Shown here piece after piece: positions 52,303-61,520 of a stretch of DNA of 64,000 nucleotides (its first letter is position 1; every line of letters starts with the position of its first letter). Both the position numbers and the translations under genes were made by a program. The notes under the pieces are model-generated. The model ran no database searches and had not been told where the DNA came from. It saw only the letters and a program-made list of their open reading frames with translations. Source of the DNA: Pseudoclavibacter sp. 13-3 (GTDB taxonomy: Bacteria > Actinomycetota > Actinomycetes > Actinomycetales > Microbacteriaceae); NCBI RefSeq assembly GCF_021168475.1, contig NZ_JAJOZT010000004.1:186001-250000 (forward strand), given 5' to 3'.

Positions 52303-52357
52303 GAAGATCGCCCGCCGTACGACTGCTTGCCGAGCAGTCGTACGGCGGGCGATCTTC
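52303..52357. terminator. Long perfect hairpin terminator
   Basis: Twenty-five-base arms (52303-52327 and 52333-52357) pair perfectly around a five-base loop, directly after the PMT-family gene and before the stop of the converging gene at 52385. It is one of the strongest hairpins in the window. Confidence 0.88.
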
Positions 52358-52384
52358 GTCAGCTGTGTTCAGAGTCAGCTGTGT

Positions 52385-53593
52385 TCAGGCGAGAGAGGTC
52401 GTCAGACGGTCAGGAGCTGCCGGGCGGTCAGGCAGACGCCGTCGGGACGCTTCTTTCGAGCGACCTTCGACACCATCGCAGACACGCATCCGCCCGGTCG
52501 CCCCGAGCGCCCGCTGCACCAGTCGCACGCAGTTCTCGAACGCTTCGTCGTTGCGATCGGCGATCTCTCCGGCGTAGTGTCGCGCGGCGATCTTCATGTT
52601 CAGCGCCTGACGACGCGTCGCCCAGCTCTTCTCGACGCGGCCGACCGGCAGAGCTCGAAGATAATGCGCGCCGACGAGGCCCGGCCATGAGACTGCCCGG
52701 CGGTCTGACCGTCGGGCGTCGGTACGCATCACTCGCGAGTTCTCCAGGTGCAGCACGCCGTCGAGCATGACGACGCGGCGGGCGTCGTAATGGTCTGCCT
52801 GACGCCACGATCGGCTCGACTTGACCTGGACGCCGATCACTTCGTGCGCTGCGGTGTCGATCACGATCATGTCGGCGTTCGCTCCGCCGGCGAATCGTTC
52901 GAACTGCGGCGGGGCGGGAAGCACCACTGTCTGAGGTGTCCGGCACGACACTTCGAGCAGGGCGATCATCGCGTCGATCTCTGTGAGCATTCCCGTGTGC
53001 CACCTGCGCAGCTGTCTCGTCTCAGCGTCGTCTTGGGCCATGCTGCCCAGGGCCTGTTCGCGCACTGCAGAGAACAGCAGGACGTCACTGGAGAGTTCGA
53101 ACCGCGCCCGCGCCACCGTGCGGCGGATGCTTCGTGGCGTGCACTCGTCGAAGAGCAGTGCGCTCCACATCGGCAGACATCTGGCGTTCAGCCGGTGAAA
53201 GCTGAATTCGGTCAGCGCGTGGAGCACCTTAGCCGATTCGATCTGCTGAGATGCGGTCACTCCTTCAGCCGGCCCGCCAGAGCAATCGACCTCAGAGGCC
53301 GCCTGCTCGTTTGCGATCTCGACTGACAGCGCGACGAGTCGATCTCCGGCTGCGGCGAACCAGCGCAGGTAGGTCTGCGCCTCGGTATCGAGCTGACGCT
53401 TCGAGATGCCGATGGCTCTGCCGCTGAGACAGTCGTGCAGAAGACCGCCCCAGCGCTCGGCGTGGGCCCTCCCCTGACCCATGATGGAGTCGAGTTCGCG
53501 CTGCGTCTTCGCTGGGAGGCTTGCCCCAGCTGTCGCAGTGTGCGTCGGTGGGACTTCGCGGTGATACGCCTGCACGAATTCGCTGAACTGCAT
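52385..53593 (-). CDS. Uncharacterised protein with possible nuclease-like core
   Basis: I do not recognise a named family for this 402-residue protein. It has no transmembrane segment. The first 235 residues are mostly helical; around residues 239-262 the sequence reads NADMIVIDTAAHEVIGVQVK, which matches the D-x(13-15)-(E/Q)-x-K pattern of restriction-endonuclease-like folds (D241, Q256, K258) with Gln where Glu is usual. A basic C-terminal half rich in Arg follows. Start at ATG 53593 has AGGAGGAG upstream. No methyltransferase or helicase partner is next to it. A DNA-processing or defence role is possible but is inference only. Confidence 0.7.
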   Translation of the reverse strand: MQFSEFVQAYHREVPPTHTATAGASLPAKTQRELDSIMGQGRAHAERWGGLLHDCLSGRAIGISKRQLDTEAQTYLRWFAAAGDRLVALSVEIANEQAASEVDCSGGPAEGVTASQQIESAKVLHALTEFSFHRLNARCLPMWSALLFDECTPRSIRRTVARARFELSSDVLLFSAVREQALGSMAQDDAETRQLRRWHTGMLTEIDAMIALLEVSCRTPQTVVLPAPPQFERFAGGANADMIVIDTAAHEVIGVQVKSSRSWRQADHYDARRVVMLDGVLHLENSRVMRTDARRSDRRAVSWPGLVGAHYLRALPVGRVEKSWATRRQALNMKIAARHYAGEIADRNDEAFENCVRLVQRALGATGRMRVCDGVEGRSKEASRRRLPDRPAAPDRLTTSLA

Positions 53594-53737
53594 GACTCCT
53601 CCTGCCGGGAGCCGCAGCATGCGGTCCCCGACTACAGGGTGCCGCCTGATGCTGTGCCGTGTCTGAGCAGCAGCCGTGCGTCTGCAATCACCGAAGGGGG
53701 TCAGCGCCGGTTCGGTGCCAGCCGGGTCAGAGGGGTC

Positions 53738-54304
53738 TCAGAGGTGCTTCGGCAGCATGGCGGGGCGGGCCATGCCGGCCTCGGCGGGATGATCGTCGTC
53801 GAGGTCGAGTTCGAGCCAGGTGACGTCGTGCCACTCGTCGAACTTCCAGCCGACCCGTTCGAAGCGGCCGACCTCACGAAACCCCATGCGCTTGTGCATG
53901 CGGATGCTGGCCTCGTTCTCGCTGACCACGTTCGCGATGACGCGTCGGTAGCCGCGCTCGGCCAGACGATCCATCATGGCGTCGTACATCGCACGACCCA
54001 CGCCTCCACGGCGTTCGTCGACCGACACGTACACGCTGGTTTCGCAGGTCCAGTCATAGGCGGGTCTGTCGCTGAACTCGTGCGCATATGCGTACCCGAC
54101 GACCTGGCCGCCGCGTTCGGCGACCACCCATGCGTAGTGCTCGAGGGCTCCCTGCATGCGCTCGGCGACCATCTCGGTCGTCGGAGCGATCGTCTCGAAG
54201 GTGAACGACGTGTGTTCGACGTACGGACGGTACACTTCGGCGCACGCCTGAGCGTCGTCAATCGTCGCCAGGCGGATGTTCAGATCGGTCACAGTCTCTG
54301 TCAT
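53738..54304 (-). CDS. GNAT family N-acetyltransferase (PAT/Bar-like)
   Basis: This cytosolic acetyl-CoA-dependent N-acetyltransferase has the GNAT layout in 188 residues: IRLATIDDAQACAEVYRPYV at the N terminus, SVYVSVDERRGGVGRAMYDA (acetyl-CoA binding, R-x-x-G-x-G/A), and ANVVSENEASIRMHKRMGFR then VGRFERVGWKFDEWHDVTWL. This pattern is that of phosphinothricin/methionine-sulfone-type acetyltransferases. Natural substrate unknown; such proteins detoxify small amino-acid analogues. ATG 54304 chosen; a GTG two codons upstream is an alternative. It is a single gene. Confidence 0.87.
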   Translation of the reverse strand: MTETVTDLNIRLATIDDAQACAEVYRPYVEHTSFTFETIAPTTEMVAERMQGALEHYAWVVAERGGQVVGYAYAHEFSDRPAYDWTCETSVYVSVDERRGGVGRAMYDAMMDRLAERGYRRVIANVVSENEASIRMHKRMGFREVGRFERVGWKFDEWHDVTWLELDLDDDHPAEAGMARPAMLPKHL

Positions 54305-54403
54305 CGTCACCGCGTTAGCCTAACGTTCGAAAGCGAACATGCAAACCCCTGTTTCCTGCGTGTCGCCGACGTCGTGGCACGCCCCTGGCATGGGGTGACG
54401 GGA

Positions 54404-55207
54404 TCAGACGACGCGCCGATGTGCCCACCACAGTGGAAGGACGGTGAGCAGCAGCGCGCCGGCCAGGTTTCCGGCCAGTGCGGGCACCTGATTCCACGCC
54501 CACCACTGCGCTGCGGTGACGTCGGCGCCGAGTACGATGCCGGCCGGGATCACGAACAGGTTCACCACCGCATGTTCCAGTCCCAGGGCATAGAACATCG
54601 TCACCGGCAGCCACATCGCCAGCACTCGCCCGGCAGTGTCGTCAGCCGCGTAGTTGAGCATCGCGCCGATCGTCACCAGCCAGTTGCAGAGCATCGCCTT
54701 GACGAAGACCACGGCGAGGCCCAAGGCACCGAGTGCGGCGTAGCCGGTCGTCTTGGTCTCTGCCGTGCTCACGATCATCGCGATGACTCCGGCTGTCGCG
54801 CCGTGGCCCTCAGAAGTCCGGCCGAAATCGGTGGCGCCGGCTGCGAAGAGGCCGATGAATGCACCGACACCGGCGAAGTGCCCGAGCAGCACCCACGTCG
54901 CGTTGCGCGCGAAGTCACGGCCGCGAGCGCGGTGCGCGAGCATGGCCAGCGGCACGACGGCGAAGTTGCCGGTGACGAGTTCGAGGCCGAGCAGCATGAT
55001 CACCACGAAGCCGATCGGAAACACGACAGCGCCGATCAGCGGCAGCCCGGTCTGGGTCGTGGCCCCGTATGAGAGCACCGTCGCACACGAGAGCAGTGCT
55101 CCGGCGAGTGCGCCACGAGCGAAGAGCGACGCGGCCGGAGCCACGGCCCGCTGCGCTCCGGAGTCGATCACTCGGTCGAGCATGACCCGGGCGCTCACGG
55201 CGCTCAC
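54404..55207 (-). CDS. Formate/nitrite transporter (FNT) family channel
   Basis: This 267-residue membrane protein has six hydrophobic segments and the FNT motifs GLELVTGNFAVVPLAML, KAMLCNWLVTIGAMLNY and FYALGLEHAVVNLFVIPAGI. FNT pentamers carry formate, nitrite, hydrosulfide or related weak-acid anions. Its GTG overlaps the stop of the upstream VOC gene (GTGA), so the two are cotranscribed. No formate or nitrite metabolic gene is adjacent, so the substrate is open. Confidence 0.9.
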   Translation of the reverse strand: MSAVSARVMLDRVIDSGAQRAVAPAASLFARGALAGALLSCATVLSYGATTQTGLPLIGAVVFPIGFVVIMLLGLELVTGNFAVVPLAMLAHRARGRDFARNATWVLLGHFAGVGAFIGLFAAGATDFGRTSEGHGATAGVIAMIVSTAETKTTGYAALGALGLAVVFVKAMLCNWLVTIGAMLNYAADDTAGRVLAMWLPVTMFYALGLEHAVVNLFVIPAGIVLGADVTAAQWWAWNQVPALAGNLAGALLLTVLPLWWAHRRVV

Positions 55208-56145
55208 GGTGCCAGCAGCTCGTCGATGACGATCTTCTTCATGCCCAGAAGCCGCGCGTAGGCCCCTGGCCGCAGCATCAGCTCGGCGATGTCAGCCGGC
55301 ACGATCTGCCAGCTCACACCGAATCGGTCGCGGCACCAGCCGCAGGCCTCGGCCTCAGGTGACGACGACAGGAGCTCCCAGAGACGGTCGATCTCGGCCT
55401 GATCGGCACAGTCGACCTGCAGAGACACACCCTCGGTGAAGGGGAAACCAGCGCTGCCGGTGTCGTCTGCGGCCGTGAGCCACTGCCCGCAGATCTGAAA
55501 GTCCGCGAACTCCAGCAGTCCGTCGGCAGTGGCGTCAGCCGTCGGTTCCGTGCTGGTGCTGCGGTATGGAATGACGGTGCCGAGCCCGGCCATCTCGGCG
55601 CGCGGCCTGAACACGTCGACGTAGTACTCGATCGCCTGCAGAGCATGCCCCCGCTGCGGGCCGGCGAACCGGAGCGACGGCAGCACGAACGGCCGCGACG
55701 CACCGCGGGGGTCGGTGAGGATCAGCTGCCAGCAGACGCCGTATCGATCCTGCAGCCACCCGAAGCACCTGCTGAACGGCGTGGCTCCCAACGGCACCAA
55801 CGGGGTGCCGTCACGGCTGAGAGCCGCCCAGACGCCGCGCAGGCGATCGTGCGCCTGAGGGTCGACGCCGGGGTCGAAGTTCAACATGAGCGAGATCGAC
55901 GGGTTCGGGCGAAACTCCGCACCGGCGTTGACGGCGACGAGCCGCTGCCCCGCGACGGTGAACTCGATCGTGAGCTCCTGACCGGCCATGGCTTCCTGAA
56001 AAGGAGGCAGTCCCTCGAGCGGATAGTGCGACACGTCGGTGACGCGGCAGTCGGGCAGCGCATCGACGTAGAAGTCGACGGCTTCTCGAGCATCGCCGTC
56101 GAACCAGAGGTTCGGCACGATGCAGGTCTTCTCGTCTGTCTGCAT
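55204..56145 (-). CDS. Tandem VOC/PhnB-like protein
   Basis: This 313-residue protein consists of two VOC (glyoxalase-fold) domains in tandem of the PhnB/3-demethylubiquinone-like type: the first from IVPNLWFDGDAREAVDFYVD to WLQDRYGVCWQLILTD, the second from QAIEYYVDVFRP to WCRDRFGVSWQIVP. The repeated D-R-(Y/F)-G-V-x-W-Q signature marks each domain's end. Enzymatic role unknown; many such proteins are annotated as glyoxalase-like without proof. ATG 56145 has AAGGAGG upstream. It overlaps the FNT channel gene by 4 bp. Confidence 0.88.
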   Translation of the reverse strand: MQTDEKTCIVPNLWFDGDAREAVDFYVDALPDCRVTDVSHYPLEGLPPFQEAMAGQELTIEFTVAGQRLVAVNAGAEFRPNPSISLMLNFDPGVDPQAHDRLRGVWAALSRDGTPLVPLGATPFSRCFGWLQDRYGVCWQLILTDPRGASRPFVLPSLRFAGPQRGHALQAIEYYVDVFRPRAEMAGLGTVIPYRSTSTEPTADATADGLLEFADFQICGQWLTAADDTGSAGFPFTEGVSLQVDCADQAEIDRLWELLSSSPEAEACGWCRDRFGVSWQIVPADIAELMLRPGAYARLLGMKKIVIDELLAP

Positions 56146-56269
56146 CGGAGGCCTCCTTCGATCGCCGTCGACCGCTGCCCTTATCATCGTGGGGCACATG
56201 ATCGACCGCGCGCCACCCGAACACCGCGGAATATTCGATTCCTCCGCTGCGCTGACGCCGAGCCAGGAG

Positions 56270-56301
56270 TATAGTGGGCAAAAATACCCCCTCCGGGTAT
56301 T
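56270..56301 (+). promoter_or_regulatory. copZA promoter with CsoR-type operator
   Basis: TATAGT at 56270-56275 is a good -10. Eight bases downstream AATACCC-CCTCC-GGGTATT (56283-56301) is a perfect 7-bp inverted repeat with the G/C-rich centre and TACCC arms typical of copper-responsive CsoR operators. A repressor bound here would block transcription start. No csoR gene lies in the window. Confidence 0.75.
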
Positions 56302-56340
56302 CGGGCCGACGACGCAGCTCGTCGCAGAGAGGAAGACGCC

Positions 56341-56553
56341 ATGAGCACGATCACCGATTTCGCCGTCACCGGAATGTCCTGCGGACACTGCGAGCACGCC
56401 GTGCGCGAAGAAGTCGAGAAGATCCCCGGCGTGCAGAGCCTCGAGGTCAGTGCTCAGACCGGGCGCCTGCACATCACCAGTGATCAGCCGCTCGACGACG
56501 CAGCCGTTCTGGCCGCCGTCGACGAGGCTGGGTACTCGGCGACTCGCGCCTGA
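56341..56553 (+). CDS. copZ: Copper chaperone CopZ (heavy-metal-associated domain)
   Basis: This 70-residue HMA-domain protein carries Cu(I) to the CopA ATPase in the cytosol. The metal motif GMSCGHC and the fold [20 protein letters not shown] followed by [17 protein letters not shown] are intact. Its gene follows the CsoR-type operator and precedes copA by 62 bp, so copper induction of both is likely. ATG 56341 follows GAGAGGAAG. Confidence 0.93.
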   Translation: MSTITDFAVTGMSCGHCEHAVREEVEKIPGVQSLEVSAQTGRLHITSDQPLDDAAVLAAVDEAGYSATRA

Positions 56554-56615
56554 GTCCGGCGCAGACTCGGCGCTCGACAGACAGCACACATCGTCTTCAG
56601 AGGGAGTCAGACACC

Positions 56616-58895
56616 GTGAGCGGCGAGACCACCACCCCGGCACCGACCGGACGCGACAGCATCGAACTCGCGATCGGGGGCATGACCTGTGCGTCGTGTG
56701 CCGCACGTATCGAGAAGAGGCTGAACCGGCTCGACGGAGTGGACGCGACCGTGAACTTCGCCACCGAGAAGGCACGCGTCCATGCACCTGAGGGCTACGA
56801 CCCGGCGCAGCTGATCGACGTGGTCGAGCAGACGGGCTACACGGCCGCACTGCCCGCTCCCCCAGAGCCGACCACCGCATCCGCCGCCGGCGCCGACTCA
56901 CACGACGACGCCGAGCTGCTGGCCCTGCGCAACCGGCTGATCGGCTCGGTGGTGCTCTCAGTGCCGGTCATCGCGATGGCGATGATCCCCGCACTGCAGT
57001 TCACGAACTGGCAGTGGCTGTCGCTGACGTTGGCGGCACCGGTCGTCGTCTGGGCAGCGTGGCCGTTTCACCGTGCCGCGTGGATCAACCTGCGCCACGG
57101 GGCGGCCACGATGGACACCCTGATCTCGCTCGGCACCCTCTCTGCCCTGATCTGGTCGCTGTATGCGCTCTTCTTCGGCATGGCCGGCCTGCCCGGCATG
57201 CACCACACCTTCGAGCTCACCATCGCTCCGAGCGAGGGGTCGGACAACATCTACCTCGAGGTCGCCGCCGGGGTGACCATGTTCGTCCTGGCCGGCCGCT
57301 TCTTCGAGATGCGCTCGAAACGACAGGCCAGTGCGGCGCTGCGGGCGCTGCTCGAACTCGGGGCCAAAGACGTCGCCGTGCTGCGCGACGGCCGCGAGCA
57401 GCGCATTCCGGTGGCCGAGCTCGCGGTGGGCGACGAGTTCGTCGTGCGCCCGGGCGAGAAGATCGCGACTGACGGCCGGGTGGTCTCGGGCTCGTCGGCG
57501 GTGGATGCATCGATGCTGACCGGCGAATCTGTGCCCGTCGAGGTGAACGAGGGAGATGCCGTCGTCGGCGCGACGGTGAATGCCGGCGGCCGCCTGGTGG
57601 TTCGGGCCACCCGCGTCGGCGCAGACACCCAGCTGGCGCATATGGCGCAGATGGTCGAAGACGCGCAGTCGGGCAAAGCCCCGGTGCAGCGCCTCGCCGA
57701 TCGGGTGTCGGCAGTCTTCGTGCCCATCGTCATCGGCATCGCCGTGGTGACGCTGGCCGTGTGGCTGCTGCTGGGGCACCCTGCTGCCTCCGCATTCACC
57801 GCCGCCGTCTCGGTGCTCATCATCGCCTGCCCGTGCGCGCTGGGCCTGGCCACTCCGACGGCACTGCTCGTGGGCACCGGACGCGGCGCCCAGCTCGGCA
57901 TACTCATCAAGGGCCCCGAGGTACTCGAGTCGACGCGTCGGGTCGACACCGTCGTGCTCGACAAGACCGGCACCGTGACCACCGGACGCATGACCCTGCA
58001 CAGCATCGTCGTCGAGCCGGGCGTCGACGAGCACGAGCTGCTGCGACTCGCCGGCGCCCTCGAGAGCGCCTCTGAGCATCCGATCGCCCGCGCCATTGCA
58101 CAGGCCGCTGCCACGGCCACTGCTGAGCCGCTGCCGGCGGTCTCAGACTTCGCCAGCACGGTCGGCCTGGGCGTTCAGGGCGTGGTCGACGGGCACGCCG
58201 TCGTCGCCGGACGCGAAGCGCTGCTGCAGCAGCAGTCGATGCGTCTCTCTGACAGGCTCGTGGCGGCCAAACAGCAGGCTGAGCGCAGCGGTGCGACCGT
58301 CATCGCCGTGGCATGGGACGGCTCGGCACGCGGCATCGTCGTCGTGGCAGACGCGGTCAGGCCCACCAGCCGCGAGGCGGTCGCCCGGCTCACCGATCTC
58401 GGGCTCACCACGGTGCTGCTCACCGGTGACAATGAGCGGGCCGCCGAGCAGATCGGCGCCGACGTGGGCATCGACCGGGTGATCGCCGAAGTGCTGCCGC
58501 AGCAGAAGGTCGCCGAAGTGAAGCGGCTGCAGCAATCCGGGCATGTCGTGGCGATGGTCGGCGACGGCGTCAACGACGCACCCGCTCTGGCCACCGCCGA
58601 TTTGGGCCTGGCCATGGGCACCGGCACCGATGCGGCCATCGAGGCCGCTGACATCACTCTGGTACGCGGCGATCTGCGCAGCGCCGCCGATGCGATCCGT
58701 CTGGCCCGGCGCACGCTCGGCACGATCAAGGCGAACCTCTTCTGGGCATTCGCCTACAACGTGGCGGCGATCCCGCTCGCCGCGCTGGGCCTGCTCAACC
58801 CGATGCTGGCGGGTGCGGCGATGGCGTTCAGCAGCGTCTTCGTCGTGGGCAACAGCCTGCGCCTGCGCGGCTTCCGCAGTCGAGCACAGGGCTGA
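56616..58895 (+). CDS. copA: Copper-exporting P1B-type ATPase CopA
   Basis: This 759-residue membrane ATPase exports Cu(I). The N-terminal HMA domain has [20 protein letters not shown]; eight transmembrane segments follow, with the membrane metal motif [13 protein letters not shown] (about residue 405), the phosphorylation site [24 protein letters not shown], and [20 protein letters not shown] in the P domain. The C-terminal membrane pair lacks a second HMA. It starts at GTG 56616 with GAGGGAG upstream and is cotranscribed with copZ under the CsoR-type operator. Cu versus Ag specificity follows from the Cys-Pro-Cys motif (inference from family). Confidence 0.95.
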   Translation: MSGETTTPAPTGRDSIELAIGGMTCASCAARIEKRLNRLDGVDATVNFATEKARVHAPEGYDPAQLIDVVEQTGYTAALPAPPEPTTASAAGADSHDDAELLALRNRLIGSVVLSVPVIAMAMIPALQFTNWQWLSLTLAAPVVVWAAWPFHRAAWINLRHGAATMDTLISLGTLSALIWSLYALFFGMAGLPGMHHTFELTIAPSEGSDNIYLEVAAGVTMFVLAGRFFEMRSKRQASAALRALLELGAKDVAVLRDGREQRIPVAELAVGDEFVVRPGEKIATDGRVVSGSSAVDASMLTGESVPVEVNEGDAVVGATVNAGGRLVVRATRVGADTQLAHMAQMVEDAQSGKAPVQRLADRVSAVFVPIVIGIAVVTLAVWLLLGHPAASAFTAAVSVLIIACPCALGLATPTALLVGTGRGAQLGILIKGPEVLESTRRVDTVVLDKTGTVTTGRMTLHSIVVEPGVDEHELLRLAGALESASEHPIARAIAQAAATATAEPLPAVSDFASTVGLGVQGVVDGHAVVAGREALLQQQSMRLSDRLVAAKQQAERSGATVIAVAWDGSARGIVVVADAVRPTSREAVARLTDLGLTTVLLTGDNERAAEQIGADVGIDRVIAEVLPQQKVAEVKRLQQSGHVVAMVGDGVNDAPALATADLGLAMGTGTDAAIEAADITLVRGDLRSAADAIRLARRTLGTIKANLFWAFAYNVAAIPLAALGLLNPMLAGAAMAFSSVFVVGNSLRLRGFRSRAQG

Positions 58896-58936
58896 TTCTC
58901 AATCAGACGTCATGGCAGCCGGGTACGCTGAGGGCA

Positions 58937-59572
58937 ATGGGATCAGCAGCGTCTGAGTGGGTGTTGTCACTCGCGAACTCACCGTGGGTGTTCGTCGCGC
59001 TGGCCCTCGTGCTGGCGTTCAGCGGCACGCTCACCTTTCTGCCCACGCAGTCGCTCGTGATCGCCTTGGCGACGATCGCCTACGCCCGCCCCGACCCCGC
59101 GCTCGTGACCGTCCTGCTGCTGATCAGCACCACCGTCGGCATGGTCACCGGCGACCTCGGGGCGTTCGGACTGGCACGGTGGATGAATCTCGGCCGCTGG
59201 CGATGGCTCAACGGCGGCAGGGTGCAGCGCACGAGACGCTGGATGCGGCGGCGGCTGCGCGAGCAGCCGCACAGCACGATGATCAGCGCTCGACTGGTGC
59301 CCATGGGACGCCTGGCCACGACCCTCGCCTGCGCCGATCTGAGGATGCCGACCGCCCTGTTCGCCCGGCTCTCGGCAGTCGGGTCGCTGGTCTGGGCGAT
59401 CTACAGCACCGTCATCGGCGCCATCGCCGGCATCTGGGTCGAGAAGCACCCCGTGCTGGTGCTCTGCGTCGCCGTGGTGGTCGCCATGCTCATCGGCATG
59501 ATCGCCTCACGCGTCCAGACTCGGCTGATGTCTCGTGAACCCCATGAAGATCAGCCGGAGGGGCTTTCCTGA
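58937..59572 (+). CDS. DedA/VTT family membrane protein
   Basis: This 211-residue protein has four to five hydrophobic segments, including the VTT domain features FSGTLTFLPTQSLVIALATI, TVGMVTGDLGAFGLARWM and ISARLVPMGRLATTLACADL (the Arg-rich re-entrant loop region). DedA/VTT proteins are proposed lipid scramblases or undecaprenyl-phosphate carriers. TACGCT at 58924-58929 lies 7 bases before the ATG, so a leaderless mRNA is possible although GAGGG also precedes it. It follows copA by 41 bp and may be partly cotranscribed with it. Confidence 0.85.
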   Translation: MGSAASEWVLSLANSPWVFVALALVLAFSGTLTFLPTQSLVIALATIAYARPDPALVTVLLLISTTVGMVTGDLGAFGLARWMNLGRWRWLNGGRVQRTRRWMRRRLREQPHSTMISARLVPMGRLATTLACADLRMPTALFARLSAVGSLVWAIYSTVIGAIAGIWVEKHPVLVLCVAVVVAMLIGMIASRVQTRLMSREPHEDQPEGLS

Positions 59573-59574
59573 GC

Positions 59575-60132
59575 TCAGCTCTGCAGTGTCTCGACGATGG
59601 CTGCGACGAAGGCGTCGAGGTCGTGCGGCGACCGCGAGGTGATCAGCCGCCAGCCGTCGGTGTCGTCGACGACCGCCTCGGCGTCGGTCCACTCGGCTCC
59701 GGCGTTGACCAGATCGGTCTTGATGCTGCCATACGAGGTGAGCTTCTTGCCCTCGGCCACACCGGCGTCGATCAGCGCCCACGGCGCGTGGCAGATCGCG
59801 GCGATCGGTCGCCCGGCGATGGCGAAGCGGCGCACGATGCGCTGCGCGTCGTCGTCGATGCGCAGCTGGTCGGCGTTGATGGTGCCGCCCGGCAGCACCA
59901 GCAGATCGAACTGCGCGGGGTCGATGTCGGCGAAGGCGGCGTCGGGCGTCAGCGTCTCGCCGATCGTTCGGTCGTGCACCAGGGTGAGGATGGCCTCATG
60001 CCTCGGCGCGGCGACGGTCACGCGAGCGCCCGCTGCGCGCAGATCGTTCACCGGTCGCGAGATCTCGGCGGTCTCGACTCCGTAGTTGGTCGCGATGACG
60101 AGCACACGCTTCGCTGAGAGCAGTGTGGGCAT
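59575..60132 (-). CDS. DJ-1/PfpI family protein
   Basis: This 185-residue class I glutamine amidotransferase-like protein has the FDLLVLPGGTINADQLRID elbow and the AAICHAPWALIDAG nucleophile motif (Cys followed by His), as in PfpI/YhbO/Hsp31-type proteins. ATG 60132 has AAGGAG upstream, which removes the weaker earlier start. Proposed activities in the family include deglycase, glyoxalase III and protease; the sequence does not decide between them. It converges with the DedA gene with a 2-bp gap. Confidence 0.9.
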   Translation of the reverse strand: MPTLLSAKRVLVIATNYGVETAEISRPVNDLRAAGARVTVAAPRHEAILTLVHDRTIGETLTPDAAFADIDPAQFDLLVLPGGTINADQLRIDDDAQRIVRRFAIAGRPIAAICHAPWALIDAGVAEGKKLTSYGSIKTDLVNAGAEWTDAEAVVDDTDGWRLITSRSPHDLDAFVAAIVETLQS

Positions 60133-60185
60133 GGGGGACTCCTTCGGTATCTGTGTCGTCGGCGCCGTGGTGGAGCCGACGCCGA

Positions 60186-61418
60186 TCATACGGCGCTGTC
60201 GCTCGCTGCGTCAGCGGATTCTTCGGAGCTCGCCGCCGCATCCGCCGACGCCGCGCCGGAGGGGGCTTTGGCTTCCTCCTCGGCGGCCAGCTCGGCCTCG
60301 CGGATCTCACGACGCTCTCGAGCCGACTTCTTCCGGGCGAACCGCGCCGGACGTTCCGGTCCGTCCCAGACCTGCAGCACCGACCAGGCCGCGGCGGTGA
60401 GCGGTACGGCGATGATCGCTCCCAGCACGCCGCCGAGTGAGGCGCCGATGGTCAGTGCGATCAGAATCACCAACGGGTGCAGCTTCAGGGTGCGCCCCAT
60501 GACCACCGGCTGCAGGAGGTTTCCCTCGAGCTGGTTGACCACGATCACGATGGCGATGACGATCAGCGCGGCGATCGGCCCGTTGGCCACCAGCGCGACC
60601 AGCGCGGCGAGGATGCCGGCCAGGGTGGCGCCGACGATCGGGATGTACGCCGTGACGAACACGATCACGGCCAGGGGCAGCGCCAGCGGCACCTGCAGAA
60701 TGACGAGCCCGATGCCGATTCCGACGGCGTCGGCCGCAGCCACGATGGTGGTGCCGCGCAGATAGCTGCCGAACGTGGCGACCGCCTGCTGACCGGCGCG
60801 ACGAGCCCGCGCGTATCCTTCTCCGTGCAGCGGGCGCAGCAGGAACTCCCAGATCGCCGCCCCGTCTTTGAGAAAGAAGAAGAGCACGACGACGAAGATG
60901 CCGAAGCCGGTGAAGAACTCCGCCGTCGCCGAGACGCCCGCGAGCGCTCCGCTCTGGAACCCGCTGCTGGCCAGCACGCCCTGGGCCCACTCCCCGATCT
61001 CGGCGAGCGCCGGCAGATGCACGGTGAAGGGCAGCCCGTCGATGAACTCCTGCAGCGTCGTCATGCCCTCGGTGGCTGAGCTGACGAGCACGCTCCACTG
61101 GTTGAGCACCGCCCAGACGATCAGCCAGATCAGCAGACCGAAGGCGACCACGATGCTCAGCAGAGCGGTCCATGCGGCGAGCATGGCAGGCGCGCCCCGG
61201 CGTGTCAGCCACGAGGTGAAGGGCACGATCGCCGACGAGACGATCAGGGCGAGCAGCACGGGAATCCCGACGATCGACACCTGCATGATGCCGAAGATCA
61301 GCACCACGATCACGGCGAGCACCACCAGAATCTGCAGGCAGCGCGTGGCGAGTGCGCCGAAGCCGTCAGCCCAGAGTCGACGCACGGCTCCCGGTTCTCT
61401 CACTGCTCGTTCTGTCAT
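60186..61418 (-). CDS. AI-2E family transporter (PerM/UPF0118)
   Basis: This 410-residue membrane protein has about eight hydrophobic segments and the family features PVLLALIVSSAIVPFTSWLT, GEGYARARRAGQQAVATFGS (cytoplasmic), and VNQLEGNLLQPVVMGRTLKL then HPLVILIALTIGASLGGVLG. The C-terminal tail (about 360-410) is charged, Ala/Glu/Ser-rich and presumably disordered. Family members include TqsA, linked to autoinducer-2 export, but most are uncharacterised; no luxS is present here. ATG 61418 has AAGGAG 11 bases upstream. Confidence 0.88.
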   Translation of the reverse strand: MTERAVREPGAVRRLWADGFGALATRCLQILVVLAVIVVLIFGIMQVSIVGIPVLLALIVSSAIVPFTSWLTRRGAPAMLAAWTALLSIVVAFGLLIWLIVWAVLNQWSVLVSSATEGMTTLQEFIDGLPFTVHLPALAEIGEWAQGVLASSGFQSGALAGVSATAEFFTGFGIFVVVLFFFLKDGAAIWEFLLRPLHGEGYARARRAGQQAVATFGSYLRGTTIVAAADAVGIGIGLVILQVPLALPLAVIVFVTAYIPIVGATLAGILAALVALVANGPIAALIVIAIVIVVNQLEGNLLQPVVMGRTLKLHPLVILIALTIGASLGGVLGAIIAVPLTAAAWSVLQVWDGPERPARFARKKSARERREIREAELAAEEEAKAPSGAASADAAASSEESADAASDSAV

Positions 61419-61520
61419 GGCGTCTCAGCTCCTTCGTTCGAGTCGTGCCCTCACGGTAGCAAATGTTCACCTGGTGTACTGTCTGTCAGCGCGAGGCCGC
61501 GCTGTGCCAGACTGGAGCCC

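Noticed and set aside
52358-52388. A 15-bp direct repeat (GTCAGCTGTGTTCAG at 52358 and 52374) as an att site or IS scar
   Set aside because: Too short, beside a terminator and containing the stop of the 52385 gene; a local duplication explains it.
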